From contig JAFYGX010000002.1 of the NCBI GenBank assembly GCA_017543025.1, positions 1 through 17,000 of the forward strand: a stretch of DNA of 17,000 nt, given 5' to 3'. The translations under genes and the position numbers were made by a program. Numbering within the stretch: position 1 is the first letter of the stretch; each line of letters opens with the position of its first letter. This DNA comes from Solobacterium sp. (lineage in GTDB: Bacteria; Bacillota_I; Bacilli_A; Erysipelotrichales; Erysipelotrichaceae). Shown piece after piece: positions 6,174 through 13,673 of this stretch. The notes beneath the pieces are model-generated. The model had not been told where the DNA came from and did no database searches. It saw only the letters and a program-made list of their open reading frames with translations.

Positions 6174-7951
6174 ATGAAACAGTACATTACGGAGATCAGA
6201 GCAGGTAATGTGGATGCAGAATGGCTTTCCTGCATCAGAGATGGAATGAAGCATGCAAAGAACCTGCTGTTTCATATTTATACCGGCAATTCGGACAAGA
6301 CTGCACTTTCCCAGGTGATGAATCAGCTGATGGAGGCATTTCCCGACTGTCATATTGTCGGGACGGAATCCGGCGGAGAAATCAGAGAAGGCCTTCTGAT
6401 GGAGTGCGGTATTCTGCTGTCTGCCTTTCTGTTTGAAACGACAGCGATCCGGGTGGATATCATTGACGGCATCGCCGGAAATGAGCGGAATGTCGGAGCA
6501 GAGATCCGCAGACGGCTGGATCAGCTGATGAAAGAGGATTTGAAGGCGGCGGAGATTCTGCTTCCCGGAGCGTTTCTCAATACGGTGGAACTGTATGACG
6601 AACTGAAGCGATGCGATCGCTCAGTAGTGATTTTCGGAGGATATGCCGGCAACCACGATGCGGATCTTGCAAATGCGTTTGTAATGGCAGATGGCGTATT
6701 CTATGGCAATGCGGTGCTCGTCATTTCCTATTGCGGGAAAGATTTCTTCATCAATGCGAAAAAATCTGCCGGCTGGGAAAAACTGGGAATGCCGTTCCGG
6801 ATTACAAAGGCAAAAGGCAATCTGCTGGAAGAGATTGACGGGATTCCGGCGGCTGCGGTATACAAGCGCTATCTGAATATTGATGTGGACGACGATTTTG
6901 TGGAAAACACGAATGAATTTCCGATCGCAGCTTATGTCGGAGGGGAAGAGCTGCTCCGGCATACGAATCAGGTAAACAGCGACGGTTCGCTTCTGCTTGC
7001 CGGCAGTGTGACGGAAGGCTGGGAGATGTATCTGACATTCGGAAATACCTCGGGCATTATTGATGAGGTCAATGCCCGCCTGAAGGAGCTCTGGAAATTT
7101 CAGCCGCAGGCAATTCTGCTGTATTCCTGCTTTGTCCGGAAACTGTTCTGGGAGAAGTTTGTGAATGTGGAGCTTGAGCCGTTTGAACAGATTGCACCGA
7201 CCGCAGGATTCAACACCTTCGGTGAAGTGCTGCGGAATATACGGACCGGAGAAATCATGGAGTACAACATCACACTGCTTTCCATTGCCATGCGCGAAGG
7301 AGAAGCGAGGGAGGCGGAAGGTCCGGCACCGCAGGCAGATGATTCCGGTTTGAGCGGACAGTCCTCTCTGATCAAGCGGCTTGCCAAGCTGATCAGTTCA
7401 AGTACGATGGAAATCCAGAATGCGTATCAGAATCTCGAGAAAGCAAATGCCAAGCTGACTTATATTGCGGAACACGATTCACTGACCGGTCTTTACAACC
7501 GCGGCCGTACGGAAGAACTGATCGAGAAGCTGAAGGAGAGAACCAGGAAGGAATTGTTTCCACCCTGCTGATGTTTGATATCGATCACTTCAAAAATGTG
7601 AACGATACGTGCGGTCATAAAGCCGGAGACAGTGTTCTGAAGGAAATCTGCGCAATACTGAAATCTATGCTGGATGAAGAAAAAGGAGAAGCGGCCGGCC
7701 GGTGGGGCGGCGAGGAATTCTTTGTGCTGCTGCCGGGGTTTGATAAAGAAGCCGGTACAGAATTTGCAGAATGTTTCCGGAAGAAGGTGGAAGAACATTC
7801 CTTTAAAGATGTCTTCCGCGTGACTATCAGTATCGGTATGCAGAGCATTGACGGAAGTGAAGAACTGAAACGGGTCTACTCCGATATCGATCGTGCGCTG
7901 TACATTGCAAAAGGCACCGGCAGAAACCGGATCTCGGTGGTAAATCGTTAA
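6174..7951 (+). pseudogene. FIST sensor-GGDEF diguanylate cyclase, frame broken in the GGDEF domain
   Basis: An intact version would sense a small ligand through FIST domains and make cyclic di-GMP. The first frame (6174-7571, 465 residues) carries FIST_N (about 30-200, with VGTESGGEI), FIST_C (about 225-375, with IDGIPAAAVYKRYL), a helical linker and the start of GGDEF (HDSLTGLYNR at 435-444). It then stops at 7569-7571. The second frame (7571-7951, 126 residues) holds the rest: MFDIDHFKNVND, the active-site GGEEF and the final YIAKGTGRN. Reading the second frame back across the join gives GIVSTLLMFDIDHF, so one surplus base, most likely around 7545-7556, explains the break. Start 6174 has AGGAGGTG nine bases upstream. 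No RxxD inhibitory site precedes GGEEF. No transmembrane segment is seen, so a cytoplasmic protein is expected. Sequencing error, true inactivation and -1 frameshifting are all possible. Confidence 0.82.
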
Positions 7952-8000
7952 TCCGGAACCTGTTTTTGTGCCGGCAGCGGATCAATATAGAAAAATCCCG

Positions 8001-8027
8001 GAAAACCGCTGAATCATGCGGTTTTCT
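8001..8027 (+). terminator. Terminator after the FIST-GGDEF gene
   Basis: A perfect 9-bp stem, GAAAACCGC (8001-8009) with GCGGTTTTC (8018-8026) and an 8-base loop, lies 50 bases after the stop. The T-run is short (four T, C, two T), so termination may be modest. Confidence 0.6.
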
Positions 8028-8060
8028 TCATGTACTCTGGGCGTATGACAGAATGGAAAG

Positions 8061-8107
8061 AAAAACGATGCCGTCTGGATGGAATCCATCTTCAAGCATC
8101 GCTTTTT
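8061..8107 (-). terminator. Terminator of tRNA-Leu, near-symmetrical two-tier stem
   Basis: The outer stem is CGATGC (8066-8071) with GCATCG (8096-8101); inside is GATGG (8078-8082) with CCATC (8086-8090). On the minus strand the stem is followed by five T (complement of 8061-8065). On the plus strand CTTTTT follows (8102-8107), so it could stop transcription both ways. Confidence 0.75.
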
Positions 8108-8115
8108 CATAACCC

Positions 8116-8197
8116 TGCGGATAACAGGAATCGAACCTGCACGGGTCACCCCATCGGATTCTAAGTCCGACGCGTCTACCGGTTCCGCCATATCCGC
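8116..8197 (-). tRNA. tRNA-Leu (anticodon UAG)
   Basis: The 82-base minus-strand gene folds as a class II tRNA. The acceptor is a perfect 7-bp stem (GCGGATA/TATCCGC), and the anticodon stem TCGGA/TCCGA encloses loop CTTAGAA, giving anticodon TAG, which reads CUA. There is a GGGTGACCC-type long variable arm and a T-loop TTCGATT. The discriminator is A at 8116, and the next bases are GGG, so CCA must be added after transcription. It stands alone between its promoter and terminator. Confidence 0.95.
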
Positions 8198-8239
8198 AGA
8201 AGAAGCGGCTGAACTGCTCTGCCGCATAAAACGCAAGTT

Positions 8240-8267
8240 ATTATAGCACGAAAGACGAATCGTTCAG
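8240..8267 (-). promoter_or_regulatory. Putative promoter of tRNA-Leu
   Basis: A perfect -10 TATAAT (8245-8240, minus) lies 42 bases before the tRNA 5' end. The best -35 is CTGAAC (8267-8262) with 16-base spacing, a partial match that overlaps the stop codon region of the upstream permease gene. Confidence 0.5.
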
Positions 8268-9208
8268 CGTCCGTCTTTATCAATATTCCTCAGAAACAGT
8301 GCGCCGGCAAAGGCGAATACTGCTGCCATCAGGATCATGATTCCCCACTCCGTAAGAACATTGGTGCGGGTGAAGACATAATTCGGATTTCTGAGATTAT
8401 TTCTGGAGGCTTCACCGATCACATTCCAGATTTCGGTTTCCCGGATGTACTTATATACCAACATTACTTCCGGAATGGTTGTGAGCCGGTTTACCGCTGC
8501 CCATAAGGTAACGGAAGGCAGTGAATTGTAATTTGCGACCGTGCAGATCGTCCGGATGCCCCAACGGCTGATGGTCAGATTTGATACCTTGTCCGCTACT
8601 CCCTGAAGCTGGAACGCAACGCCCGAGAAGATCAGCTGAATGATCAGAAGAAACGGAACAACAGTCATTGCGGCGGTGGTTGATTTGACGATGCAGGATA
8701 CCATCAGCGCCAGCATGTCTGCAGCGTAGCTGATGATGAAGAGGGTAATGGCGAAATCAACCAGGAAAATTCCGGTTGCCGGACCGGCAGAAGGGAAGGG
8801 GAAACGGAACAGGGCATATACACCGATCTGAATCAGCGTCTGAACGAAACAGATGATCGCCTGATAAATCATGTGGGCAAGAATGTAGGAACTGATATGC
8901 ATTCCGGCCCGGTGTTCCCGCTTGATGATCGGGCGCTCCTTGCAGACGGACTGAATGCTGTTGAAGAAACCGTTCCAGATGCATACACAGGCAAATGCCA
9001 GCGCGCCGACCTGAGTGCCTTCCATATTGACAAAGACGTTGTTGCATACCGCCGCAACAAGCGCAGAGACGATCGCTGCCATCGGAAAGACTTTCCAGCT
9101 GTTTTCATTCCAGAAGATGCGGAACAGTTTGCCGAGATAGATTCTTATCTGCGCATTCCATTCGGTATGCTTTACTTCAGATTCGGTATGTTCGGAAAAA
9201 CTAGGCAT
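8264..9208 (-). CDS. ABC-2 type transporter permease (partner of the FHA-ABC ATPase)
   Basis: This 314-residue integral membrane protein has about six hydrophobic segments in the ABC-2/ABCG arrangement: two in the first half (around VFPMAAIVSALVAAV and GALAFACVCIWNGFF), then YQAIICFVQTLIQIGVYALF, FAITLFIISYAADMLALMV and AMTVVPFLLIIQLIFSGVAF. A long polar stretch follows before the last segment (WGIMILMAAVFAFAGALFL). The cytoplasmic N-terminus is about 50 residues. Start 9208 is supported by AAAGGAGG nine bases upstream and overlaps the ATPase gene end by eight bases (stop at 9201-9203), indicating translational coupling; an upstream ATG at 9241 is rejected. With the upstream FHA-ABC protein it should form a half-transporter dimer like the ABCG family. 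Whether it exports lipid, peptide or drug cannot be told from sequence. Confidence 0.85.
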   Translation of the reverse strand: MPSFSEHTESEVKHTEWNAQIRIYLGKLFRIFWNENSWKVFPMAAIVSALVAAVCNNVFVNMEGTQVGALAFACVCIWNGFFNSIQSVCKERPIIKREHRAGMHISSYILAHMIYQAIICFVQTLIQIGVYALFRFPFPSAGPATGIFLVDFAITLFIISYAADMLALMVSCIVKSTTAAMTVVPFLLIIQLIFSGVAFQLQGVADKVSNLTISRWGIRTICTVANYNSLPSVTLWAAVNRLTTIPEVMLVYKYIRETEIWNVIGEASRNNLRNPNYVFTRTNVLTEWGIMILMAAVFAFAGALFLRNIDKDGR

Positions 9209-10778
9209 TCTTCGCTTCCTCCTTTCTCCGGATTTCATCATAACGGGCGATCAGGTCATCTGCCCGGCCTTCGCCGCCTTCTTCTTTTGTATTGACTGCT
9301 TTGACAATGTCTTCCATCTTGCTCTTGCCGAAAAATTCCTTTGCGCCTTCGATCGTTCCGTAATATGTAAGACGGCCGATCTTATCGGAATCCTTCGCCA
9401 GAACAATGATGTGATCGAAGAGATCAGCGACGCGGTCGGGCGTATGTGTGATGACGATTACGATTTTTCCCGAATCCGCAATTTTGCGCAGCCGTTCGAT
9501 CAGTTCGCGCGCAATGACACCGTCCAGCCCGGAATCCGGTTCATCCAGAATAAAGAGAGAAGGATCGCCGATATATTCACATGCGATGGAAAGCCGCTTC
9601 CGCTGGCCGCCGGAAAGATCCTTGACGAGCGAATTCTTCTGACTTGTCAGGCCGAATTCCGCCAGTACCTGATCCGTACGTTCTTTCCGTTCCGCCGAAG
9701 TGTAGAAAGTCGGCAGACGGAGCTGGGCGGCATTGAGCAGCGTCATGTATACGGTGTCTGTTCCGCGCAGAAGATCCTGCTGCGGAACCACACCGATTTC
9801 ATATTTCATGAGATCGTAATTTTCATAAACATCCACGCCCCCGTTGAGAACCTTGGCGTCTGCTTTTTCATAGCCGGTGACCGCATTGATGAAGGTGGTT
9901 TTGCCGGATCCGGATCCTCCGAGCAGCAGAACGAGCTGTCCGGGTTCGATCGTAAGGCCGATATCCTTGAGCAGTATTTTCTGGCTGCGCCAGGAAGAGC
10001 GCACTTTCCGTTCTGCGATACTGATAATGAGGTTCTTGCGGAATCCGCTCGGCAGATTGTATACCAGCCGTCCGGGCAGATAGACAAAGATGGTGGAACC
10101 GATCCCGATCACGTCATATACCGCAAAGGAACCGGAACCGCTGATTTTGTTTCCATTGATCGTAATGCCGCGGTTGATGTTCACGTCCTGCACGGTCCAG
10201 GAAGTCCCGTTATTGATGAAAATCGCATGCGGGTATTCTTCCGGCGGTTTCCGCTCCACGGAGGGGGATGACATCTGCCGGAGTGCATCGGAAGAGTATA
10301 TGGTAATCGGTTTTTTCTTTCCGGTCAGAAGGAAGGATTTCCACTCGACATGTTCATCATATGAATCTTCAAACACAAAGACCTGGGAGCGAGTCCCATC
10401 ACAGATGCGGATCAGCGATCTGTTTTCCAACGGTACCTTCGCATCCGGCTCTACCGGCTTTGAATTGATATAGGTATAGTTGGTAGAACAGCAGTTGGTA
10501 AACATCCATCCGTTTCCGGAACGGGTGATCCGAAACTGCGGAAGGCCGAGAAAGCCGCAGTCAAGCGTCATTATTCCCTTGACGATTGCCGGCTTGTTTC
10601 CGTAACGGACTTCGGTCCTGCTGCCGAGCGAGAACTGCATGTGATCGCCGCGTGCATTGAGCGCGGTCAGTTTTGCAAGATCGGCAATATCGGCGTCGTT
10701 ATAGTTTGTTGTTGTTTCGCCCTCAAGATCTCTGGGCTGGGATGCCGGCTGGCTGTTGTTTTTATTGTTTTCTGACAT
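9201..10778 (-). CDS. FHA-domain ABC transporter ATP-binding protein
   Basis: This 525-residue protein joins regulatory and motor parts. Residues 48-136 and 183-240 look like two FHA-type beta-sandwiches (FRITRSGNGWMFTNCC; TVQDVNINRGITINGNKISG), the phosphothreonine-reading fold. The ABC domain follows with Walker A GGSGSGKT at 287-294, Q-loop VPQQD near 331-335, signature LSGGQ at 388-392, Walker B LFILDEP at 408-414 and switch H445. A short charged C-terminal tail ends the protein. All catalytic residues are present. A two-FHA plus ABC layout recalls mycobacterial Rv1747-type and ABCG-type exporters, where phosphorylation by a Ser/Thr kinase tunes transport. AAGGAG precedes the ATG at 10778. 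It sits 29 bases after a small membrane protein gene and overlaps the permease gene. No kinase or phosphatase is in the window. The first FHA-like segment is the weaker of the two and may not bind phosphothreonine. Confidence 0.92.
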   Translation of the reverse strand: MSENNKNNSQPASQPRDLEGETTTNYNDADIADLAKLTALNARGDHMQFSLGSRTEVRYGNKPAIVKGIMTLDCGFLGLPQFRITRSGNGWMFTNCCSTNYTYINSKPVEPDAKVPLENRSLIRICDGTRSQVFVFEDSYDEHVEWKSFLLTGKKKPITIYSSDALRQMSSPSVERKPPEEYPHAIFINNGTSWTVQDVNINRGITINGNKISGSGSFAVYDVIGIGSTIFVYLPGRLVYNLPSGFRKNLIISIAERKVRSSWRSQKILLKDIGLTIEPGQLVLLLGGSGSGKTTFINAVTGYEKADAKVLNGGVDVYENYDLMKYEIGVVPQQDLLRGTDTVYMTLLNAAQLRLPTFYTSAERKERTDQVLAEFGLTSQKNSLVKDLSGGQRKRLSIACEYIGDPSLFILDEPDSGLDGVIARELIERLRKIADSGKIVIVITHTPDRVADLFDHIIVLAKDSDKIGRLTYYGTIEGAKEFFGKSKMEDIVKAVNTKEEGGEGRADDLIARYDEIRRKEEAKNA

Positions 10779-10807
10779 AGAATCTCCTTACTGTGCAGGC
10801 TTATGAA

Positions 10808-11185
10808 TCAGTGGAACATCGTTCCGAGGCTGGAGAGGCCGCTCATGAATTCATTCATCTTCTTTACGGATTCCTGCAGCTGCAGAATGGAATCATTCAG
10901 CTGTTCATAATCCAGCTTTGCGACACCTTCTACCGCCGGTACAGCTTTTTCAGCGAGGAATGTGATCTGATTTACCGCAGAATTCATGTTTTCAAGAAGC
11001 ACGACCAGTTTCGGCGAGAAATATGCCAGCGCACCGATCATTACAATCAGAAATAATGTTTCAACCGCAAGCAGAATGCCCATGAAACGAATCGATGTTT
11101 TCTGCTGATCCGCAACTTTAAGCAGAAGACTGCGGTCCCGGTTGGATAAACAGACGATGTTTTCGATGACGTCATTTTCGTTCAT
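10808..11185 (-). CDS. Small single-pass membrane protein with helical tail, first gene of the FHA-ABC unit
   Basis: The function is not recognised. The 125-residue protein has a charged N-terminal segment of about 33 residues, one strong transmembrane helix (about 34-56, FMGILLAVETLFLIVMIGAL), and a C-terminal region of about 70 residues that reads as amphipathic helix (AVNQITFLAEKAVP; DYEQLNDSILQLQESVKKMN), likely a coiled coil. Positive residues before the helix suggest the N-terminus is inside and the coiled coil outside. GAGGAG about ten bases upstream supports start 11185; the 12-residue extension from 11221 is rejected. It lies directly upstream of the FHA-ABC and ABC-2 genes, so it may be an accessory subunit of that transporter, for example linking it to an extracytoplasmic partner. 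That role is inferred from position only. Confidence 0.75.
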   Translation of the reverse strand: MNENDVIENIVCLSNRDRSLLLKVADQQKTSIRFMGILLAVETLFLIVMIGALAYFSPKLVVLLENMNSAVNQITFLAEKAVPAVEGVAKLDYEQLNDSILQLQESVKKMNEFMSGLSSLGTMFH

Positions 11186-11224
11186 AATATGATTGCTCCT
11201 CAGTCCAGACCATCTTATCACAGT

Positions 11225-11254
11225 AAAAAAGGCAATGCCGCACAGAGCATTGCC
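11225..11254 (-). terminator. Terminator of the ATP-grasp/esterase unit
   Basis: On the minus strand GGCAATGC (11254-11247) and GCATTGCC (11238-11231) form a perfect 8-bp stem followed by six T (11230-11225). It lies 10 bases after the esterase stop and just upstream of the small membrane protein gene, separating the two units. Confidence 0.88.
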
Positions 11255-11263
11255 TGACCTCCC

Positions 11264-12019
11264 TCAGCAGACAAAGTTCAGATAGTAGGGAAGCTGCTTT
11301 TTCCACCAGGGCCAGTCGTGGGCAACATCGTCTCCCCAGAAATCAACCCATGCCGGAATATTCTTGTATTCAAACAGCTCCTTCATACGGGCACTGTCTT
11401 CCTGCATCGGATGTTCCCAAGCGCCTCTGCCGCAGCACAGGATGATATCACGCTGCCGGTACATTTCGACATACGGGTGATCGTATGGCATGCCGTTGAT
11501 ATAATCAACCGGGGAATTGGCATATACCAGATCATCGAAGTAATCACCGAAGAAGAGGCGTGCGTTATAGGTACCTGAGAGGGCGATACAGCCGGAGAAG
11601 ATGTCCGGTCTTCTGAGCAGGAAGTTCAGGGCGTGGGTGCCGCCCATGGAACAGCCTGTTGTAAGGATTCCGACTGCGTAATGACCGTTGTTGGCATCCT
11701 TGTTGATATCAAAGATGCGCGGAACCAGCTCATCACAGATGTAGTTGACATATGCTTCCTGGCTCTGAATGCGGGCGCGGTTATCCCAGCTCCTGGAAGA
11801 CCACGAGTTAACATCGTTGGAGTCGCAGCAGAACATCTGAATGCGGCCGTCCTCAATATAATCTTTTGCACAGTCGATCATGCCCTGATTCTCATAGTCG
11901 AAGAAACGGCCGTCCTGAGAAGGGAAGACAAGGACCGGCTTTCCGGCGTGACCGTAGACTTTGAACTCCATGTCACGGCCGAGGTTGCTTGAATATTCTT
12001 TGAAGTATTCTGTTTTCAT
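11264..12019 (-). CDS. Esterase-family alpha/beta hydrolase
   Basis: This 251-residue hydrolase of the putative esterase (esterase D-like) family has no signal peptide. The nucleophile elbow G-C-S-M-G-G places Ser124, and the histidine is probably H234 in VAHDWPWW near the C-terminus; the acid residue cannot be assigned with confidence. The N-terminal strand KPVLVFPSQDGRFFDYEN resembles intracellular carbohydrate or acyl esterases in which a short loop covers the active site. The ATG at 12019 overlaps the stop of the ATP-grasp gene (ATGA), so translation is coupled and the two proteins probably act in equal amounts in one pathway. A terminator follows at once. The substrate is unknown; the partner suggests it may cleave or transfer an acyl or amino-acyl group made by the ligase. 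Confidence 0.85.
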   Translation of the reverse strand: MKTEYFKEYSSNLGRDMEFKVYGHAGKPVLVFPSQDGRFFDYENQGMIDCAKDYIEDGRIQMFCCDSNDVNSWSSRSWDNRARIQSQEAYVNYICDELVPRIFDINKDANNGHYAVGILTTGCSMGGTHALNFLLRRPDIFSGCIALSGTYNARLFFGDYFDDLVYANSPVDYINGMPYDHPYVEMYRQRDIILCCGRGAWEHPMQEDSARMKELFEYKNIPAWVDFWGDDVAHDWPWWKKQLPYYLNFVC

Positions 12020-13272
12020 CTTTTTTTACCGGCTTTCTGTTTTTTTGCATCGAGCACTTCTTCCGCCTTGCGTTCGACAGACGGTCTGCGCTCGTACACA
12101 AACTTCATGAATTTATGAACTTCTTCTTCCGTACGGAACCGGGCAATATAAGCTTCATCACCCATTGCGGTTCCGAGGATGGAAGGCATCCGCTCATGCA
12201 TGCAGATAGCCTGTCCGTAATTCTTGTATACATCTGCCATGGAATTCTGATACAGGATATAATCCCGCTTTCCGGTATAGCAGCAGAAGTAGGGGCGTTC
12301 CGTCGAATAGAGACCTTCATTGAACATCGCCATATTGGCATAGATCCGGTAGACGTTGATGTCGTTGGCGAAGTTCATCATATCCGGCGTATAACCTCCG
12401 GGCGGACGCATGTTGACTTCCAGCCCGACGAGATCACCTTTTTTGCCGAGACCTTTCTTGTCTTCAGAGAGGCGGAAGTATTCGGTATGGAAGAAGCGCC
12501 CTCTGATTTCAAATGCCTTAATGACTGCAGAACCCATCCGGTCCAGATCCTCCGGAACCTCGCGGACACTGTAGTAGAAGCATTCTCCCTTTGTATTGAC
12601 GATATCCATGATCGGTTCCGGGAAGACATGCGATGTACGGAAGATGATGTTTCCGTTCTGATCGGTGATTCCGTCGTAGCTTACGATATACCCCGGAACA
12701 AACTCTTCCATAATATACTGGGTTGTTAGATTCTGACGGTAGAAATCCTCCAGCTGCTGTTCATTGGCGATCTTCCAGGTCGCATTTGCCCCGACACCGT
12801 CATCCGGCTTTACAATGACCGGATAACCGACCTTCTTTATGAACTTCTTTCCTTCGGCAAGCGTGGTAACCATATGGTAACGGGCTACCGGAACGCCGGC
12901 CTTTTCATAAAACGCCTTCATATTGGATTTGGTTTTGTAGCGCATGACGGAATCGCTCTTGTCACCGGAAGTGATATTGAAGTCCGTTCTGAGCCGGGCA
13001 TCCTGCTCAAGCCAGAATTCGTTGTTGCTTTCAAGCCAGTCGATCTTTCCGTGCTTATGTGCAAACCAGGCAACTGCACTGTACATCTGGTTATAGTCCA
13101 TCATGGATCCGACCTGATAATACTCATCCATGGACTCCTTCAGATCCTGCGGAAGTGATTCGTAAGGGTCTTCACCAATGCAAAGCGAAGTTCCTCCGAC
13201 TTCCTTCCAGGCTTTCGGAAACTGATAATAGGTTCTGGGAAAATTCGGTGAGATAAAGACAAAATTACTCAT
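12016..13272 (-). CDS. ATP-grasp domain carboxylate ligase of unknown substrate
   Basis: This 418-residue protein has an ATP-grasp fold resembling carbamoyl phosphate synthase/biotin carboxylase-type ligases. The N-terminal third (MSNFVFISPNF onward) is a Rossmann-like pre-ATP-grasp domain. The ATP-binding lysine K155 and glycine-rich loop lie in YPVIVKPDDGVGAN (150-163), the adenine-contacting strand in YIMEEFVPG (186-194), and the metal ligands E285 and N287 in LEVNMRPPGG (284-293). These enzymes activate a carboxylate as acylphosphate and join it to an amine or thiol. The start at 13272 is chosen for AAGGTGG seven bases upstream; an extra 35 residues from 13377 look non-coding and contain the cre site. 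It is the first gene of a two-gene unit with the esterase. A canonical cre upstream suggests repression when preferred sugars are present. Confidence 0.85.
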   Translation of the reverse strand: MSNFVFISPNFPRTYYQFPKAWKEVGGTSLCIGEDPYESLPQDLKESMDEYYQVGSMMDYNQMYSAVAWFAHKHGKIDWLESNNEFWLEQDARLRTDFNITSGDKSDSVMRYKTKSNMKAFYEKAGVPVARYHMVTTLAEGKKFIKKVGYPVIVKPDDGVGANATWKIANEQQLEDFYRQNLTTQYIMEEFVPGYIVSYDGITDQNGNIIFRTSHVFPEPIMDIVNTKGECFYYSVREVPEDLDRMGSAVIKAFEIRGRFFHTEYFRLSEDKKGLGKKGDLVGLEVNMRPPGGYTPDMMNFANDINVYRIYANMAMFNEGLYSTERPYFCCYTGKRDYILYQNSMADVYKNYGQAICMHERMPSILGTAMGDEAYIARFRTEEEVHKFMKFVYERRPSVERKAEEVLDAKKQKAGKKR

Positions 13273-13339
13273 ATATAATCCACCTTCCATTTGTTTTATC
13301 CTTGAAATGATAACACATTCATAAGAACCGGAAAGCCGG

Positions 13340-13353
13340 TGAAAGCGATAACA
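13340..13353. promoter_or_regulatory. cre site (CcpA) before the ATP-grasp gene
   Basis: TGAAAGCGATAACA matches the cre consensus TGWAANCGNTNWCA at every position. It is 68 bases upstream of the ATP-grasp ATG and close to the -35 of a possible minus-strand promoter (-10 TATCAT, 13312-13307), a place where CcpA would repress. Confidence 0.6.
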
Positions 13354-13444
13354 TGAAATAAAATTTGTTTTTTTCATGCGTTTCCATTCATTTTACAGAC
13401 TGCAGAAGAGGGGAGATTTCGCCTTATACAGACGGAATTATCAC

Positions 13445-13458
13445 TGAAAGCGTTTGCA
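13445..13458. promoter_or_regulatory. cre-like site (CcpA) before the riboswitch/permease unit
   Basis: TGAAAGCGTTTGCA matches cre consensus except for one W position (G). It lies 36 bases upstream of the TATAAT at 13495, near the -35 region of the permease transcript. Confidence 0.5.
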
Positions 13459-13494
13459 TTTCTGAAAAAGGGTTTTCCTTTTTGAGAATTGTTT

Positions 13495-13500
13495 TATAAT
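13495..13500 (+). promoter_or_regulatory. -10 box of the riboswitch-permease transcript
   Basis: A perfect TATAAT lies 18 bases before the P1 stem of the riboswitch, so the transcript would begin at about 13507. No good -35 is seen at 16-18 bases (GTTTTC or TTTTCC). Confidence 0.6.
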
Positions 13501-13517
13501 GCACGTGTCCCCGTGAC

Positions 13518-13583
13518 ATCGTATATGCTTTCGGATCCGGCGGAAGTGTTTCTACCCTGCGGCCTTAACTGCGGGACTACGAT
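13518..13583 (+). ncRNA. Purine riboswitch, guanine class
   Basis: The aptamer has all three stems. P1 is ATCGTA (13518-13523) with TACGAT (13578-13583). P2 is CTTTCG (13528-13533) with CGGAAG (13541-13546), loop GATCCGG. P3 is CCTGCG plus G (13556-13562) with C plus TGCGGG (13569-13575). The joining strand J2/3 carries the invariant GTTTCTAC, and L2 ends in GG while L3 begins with CC, as needed for the loop-loop contact. The specificity base in GACTACG (13577) is C, so guanine/hypoxanthine rather than adenine should be bound. Position before an AzgA-type purine permease agrees. Confidence 0.93.
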
Positions 13584-13598
13584 ACTTCTTTTCGGATG

Positions 13599-13642
13599 CT
13601 TCTGCAGTTTCAGGGGAGTTATGGCAGAAGTTTTTATTTTTT
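13599..13642 (+). terminator. Riboswitch expression-platform terminator
   Basis: CTTCTGC (13599-13605) pairs with GCAGAAG (13624-13630), followed by TTTTTATTTTTT. It lies 15 bases after the aptamer and 32 before the permease ATG. In the usual scheme guanine binding would favour this stem and switch the gene off; the competing antiterminator was not worked out. Confidence 0.85.
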
Positions 13643-13673
13643 CGGATTGTACGGGGGTAGAAAGAGGGGAACT

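Noticed and set aside
7545..7575. Programmed -1 frameshift signal in the FIST-GGDEF gene
   Set aside because: No X-XXY-YYZ slippery heptamer is present at the junction, and only a very small GGAA/TTCC hairpin follows. A simple base insertion is the better reading, though not proven.
8116..8197. tRNA-Leu as an integration site for a mobile element
   Set aside because: No integrase gene and no duplicated tRNA 3' end were seen nearby, and the flanking genes look like ordinary chromosome.
13596..13673. Extended N-terminus of the purine permease
   Set aside because: The stretch overlaps the riboswitch terminator, and the family start MFEKFFKLKENG at 13674 has its own ribosome binding site.
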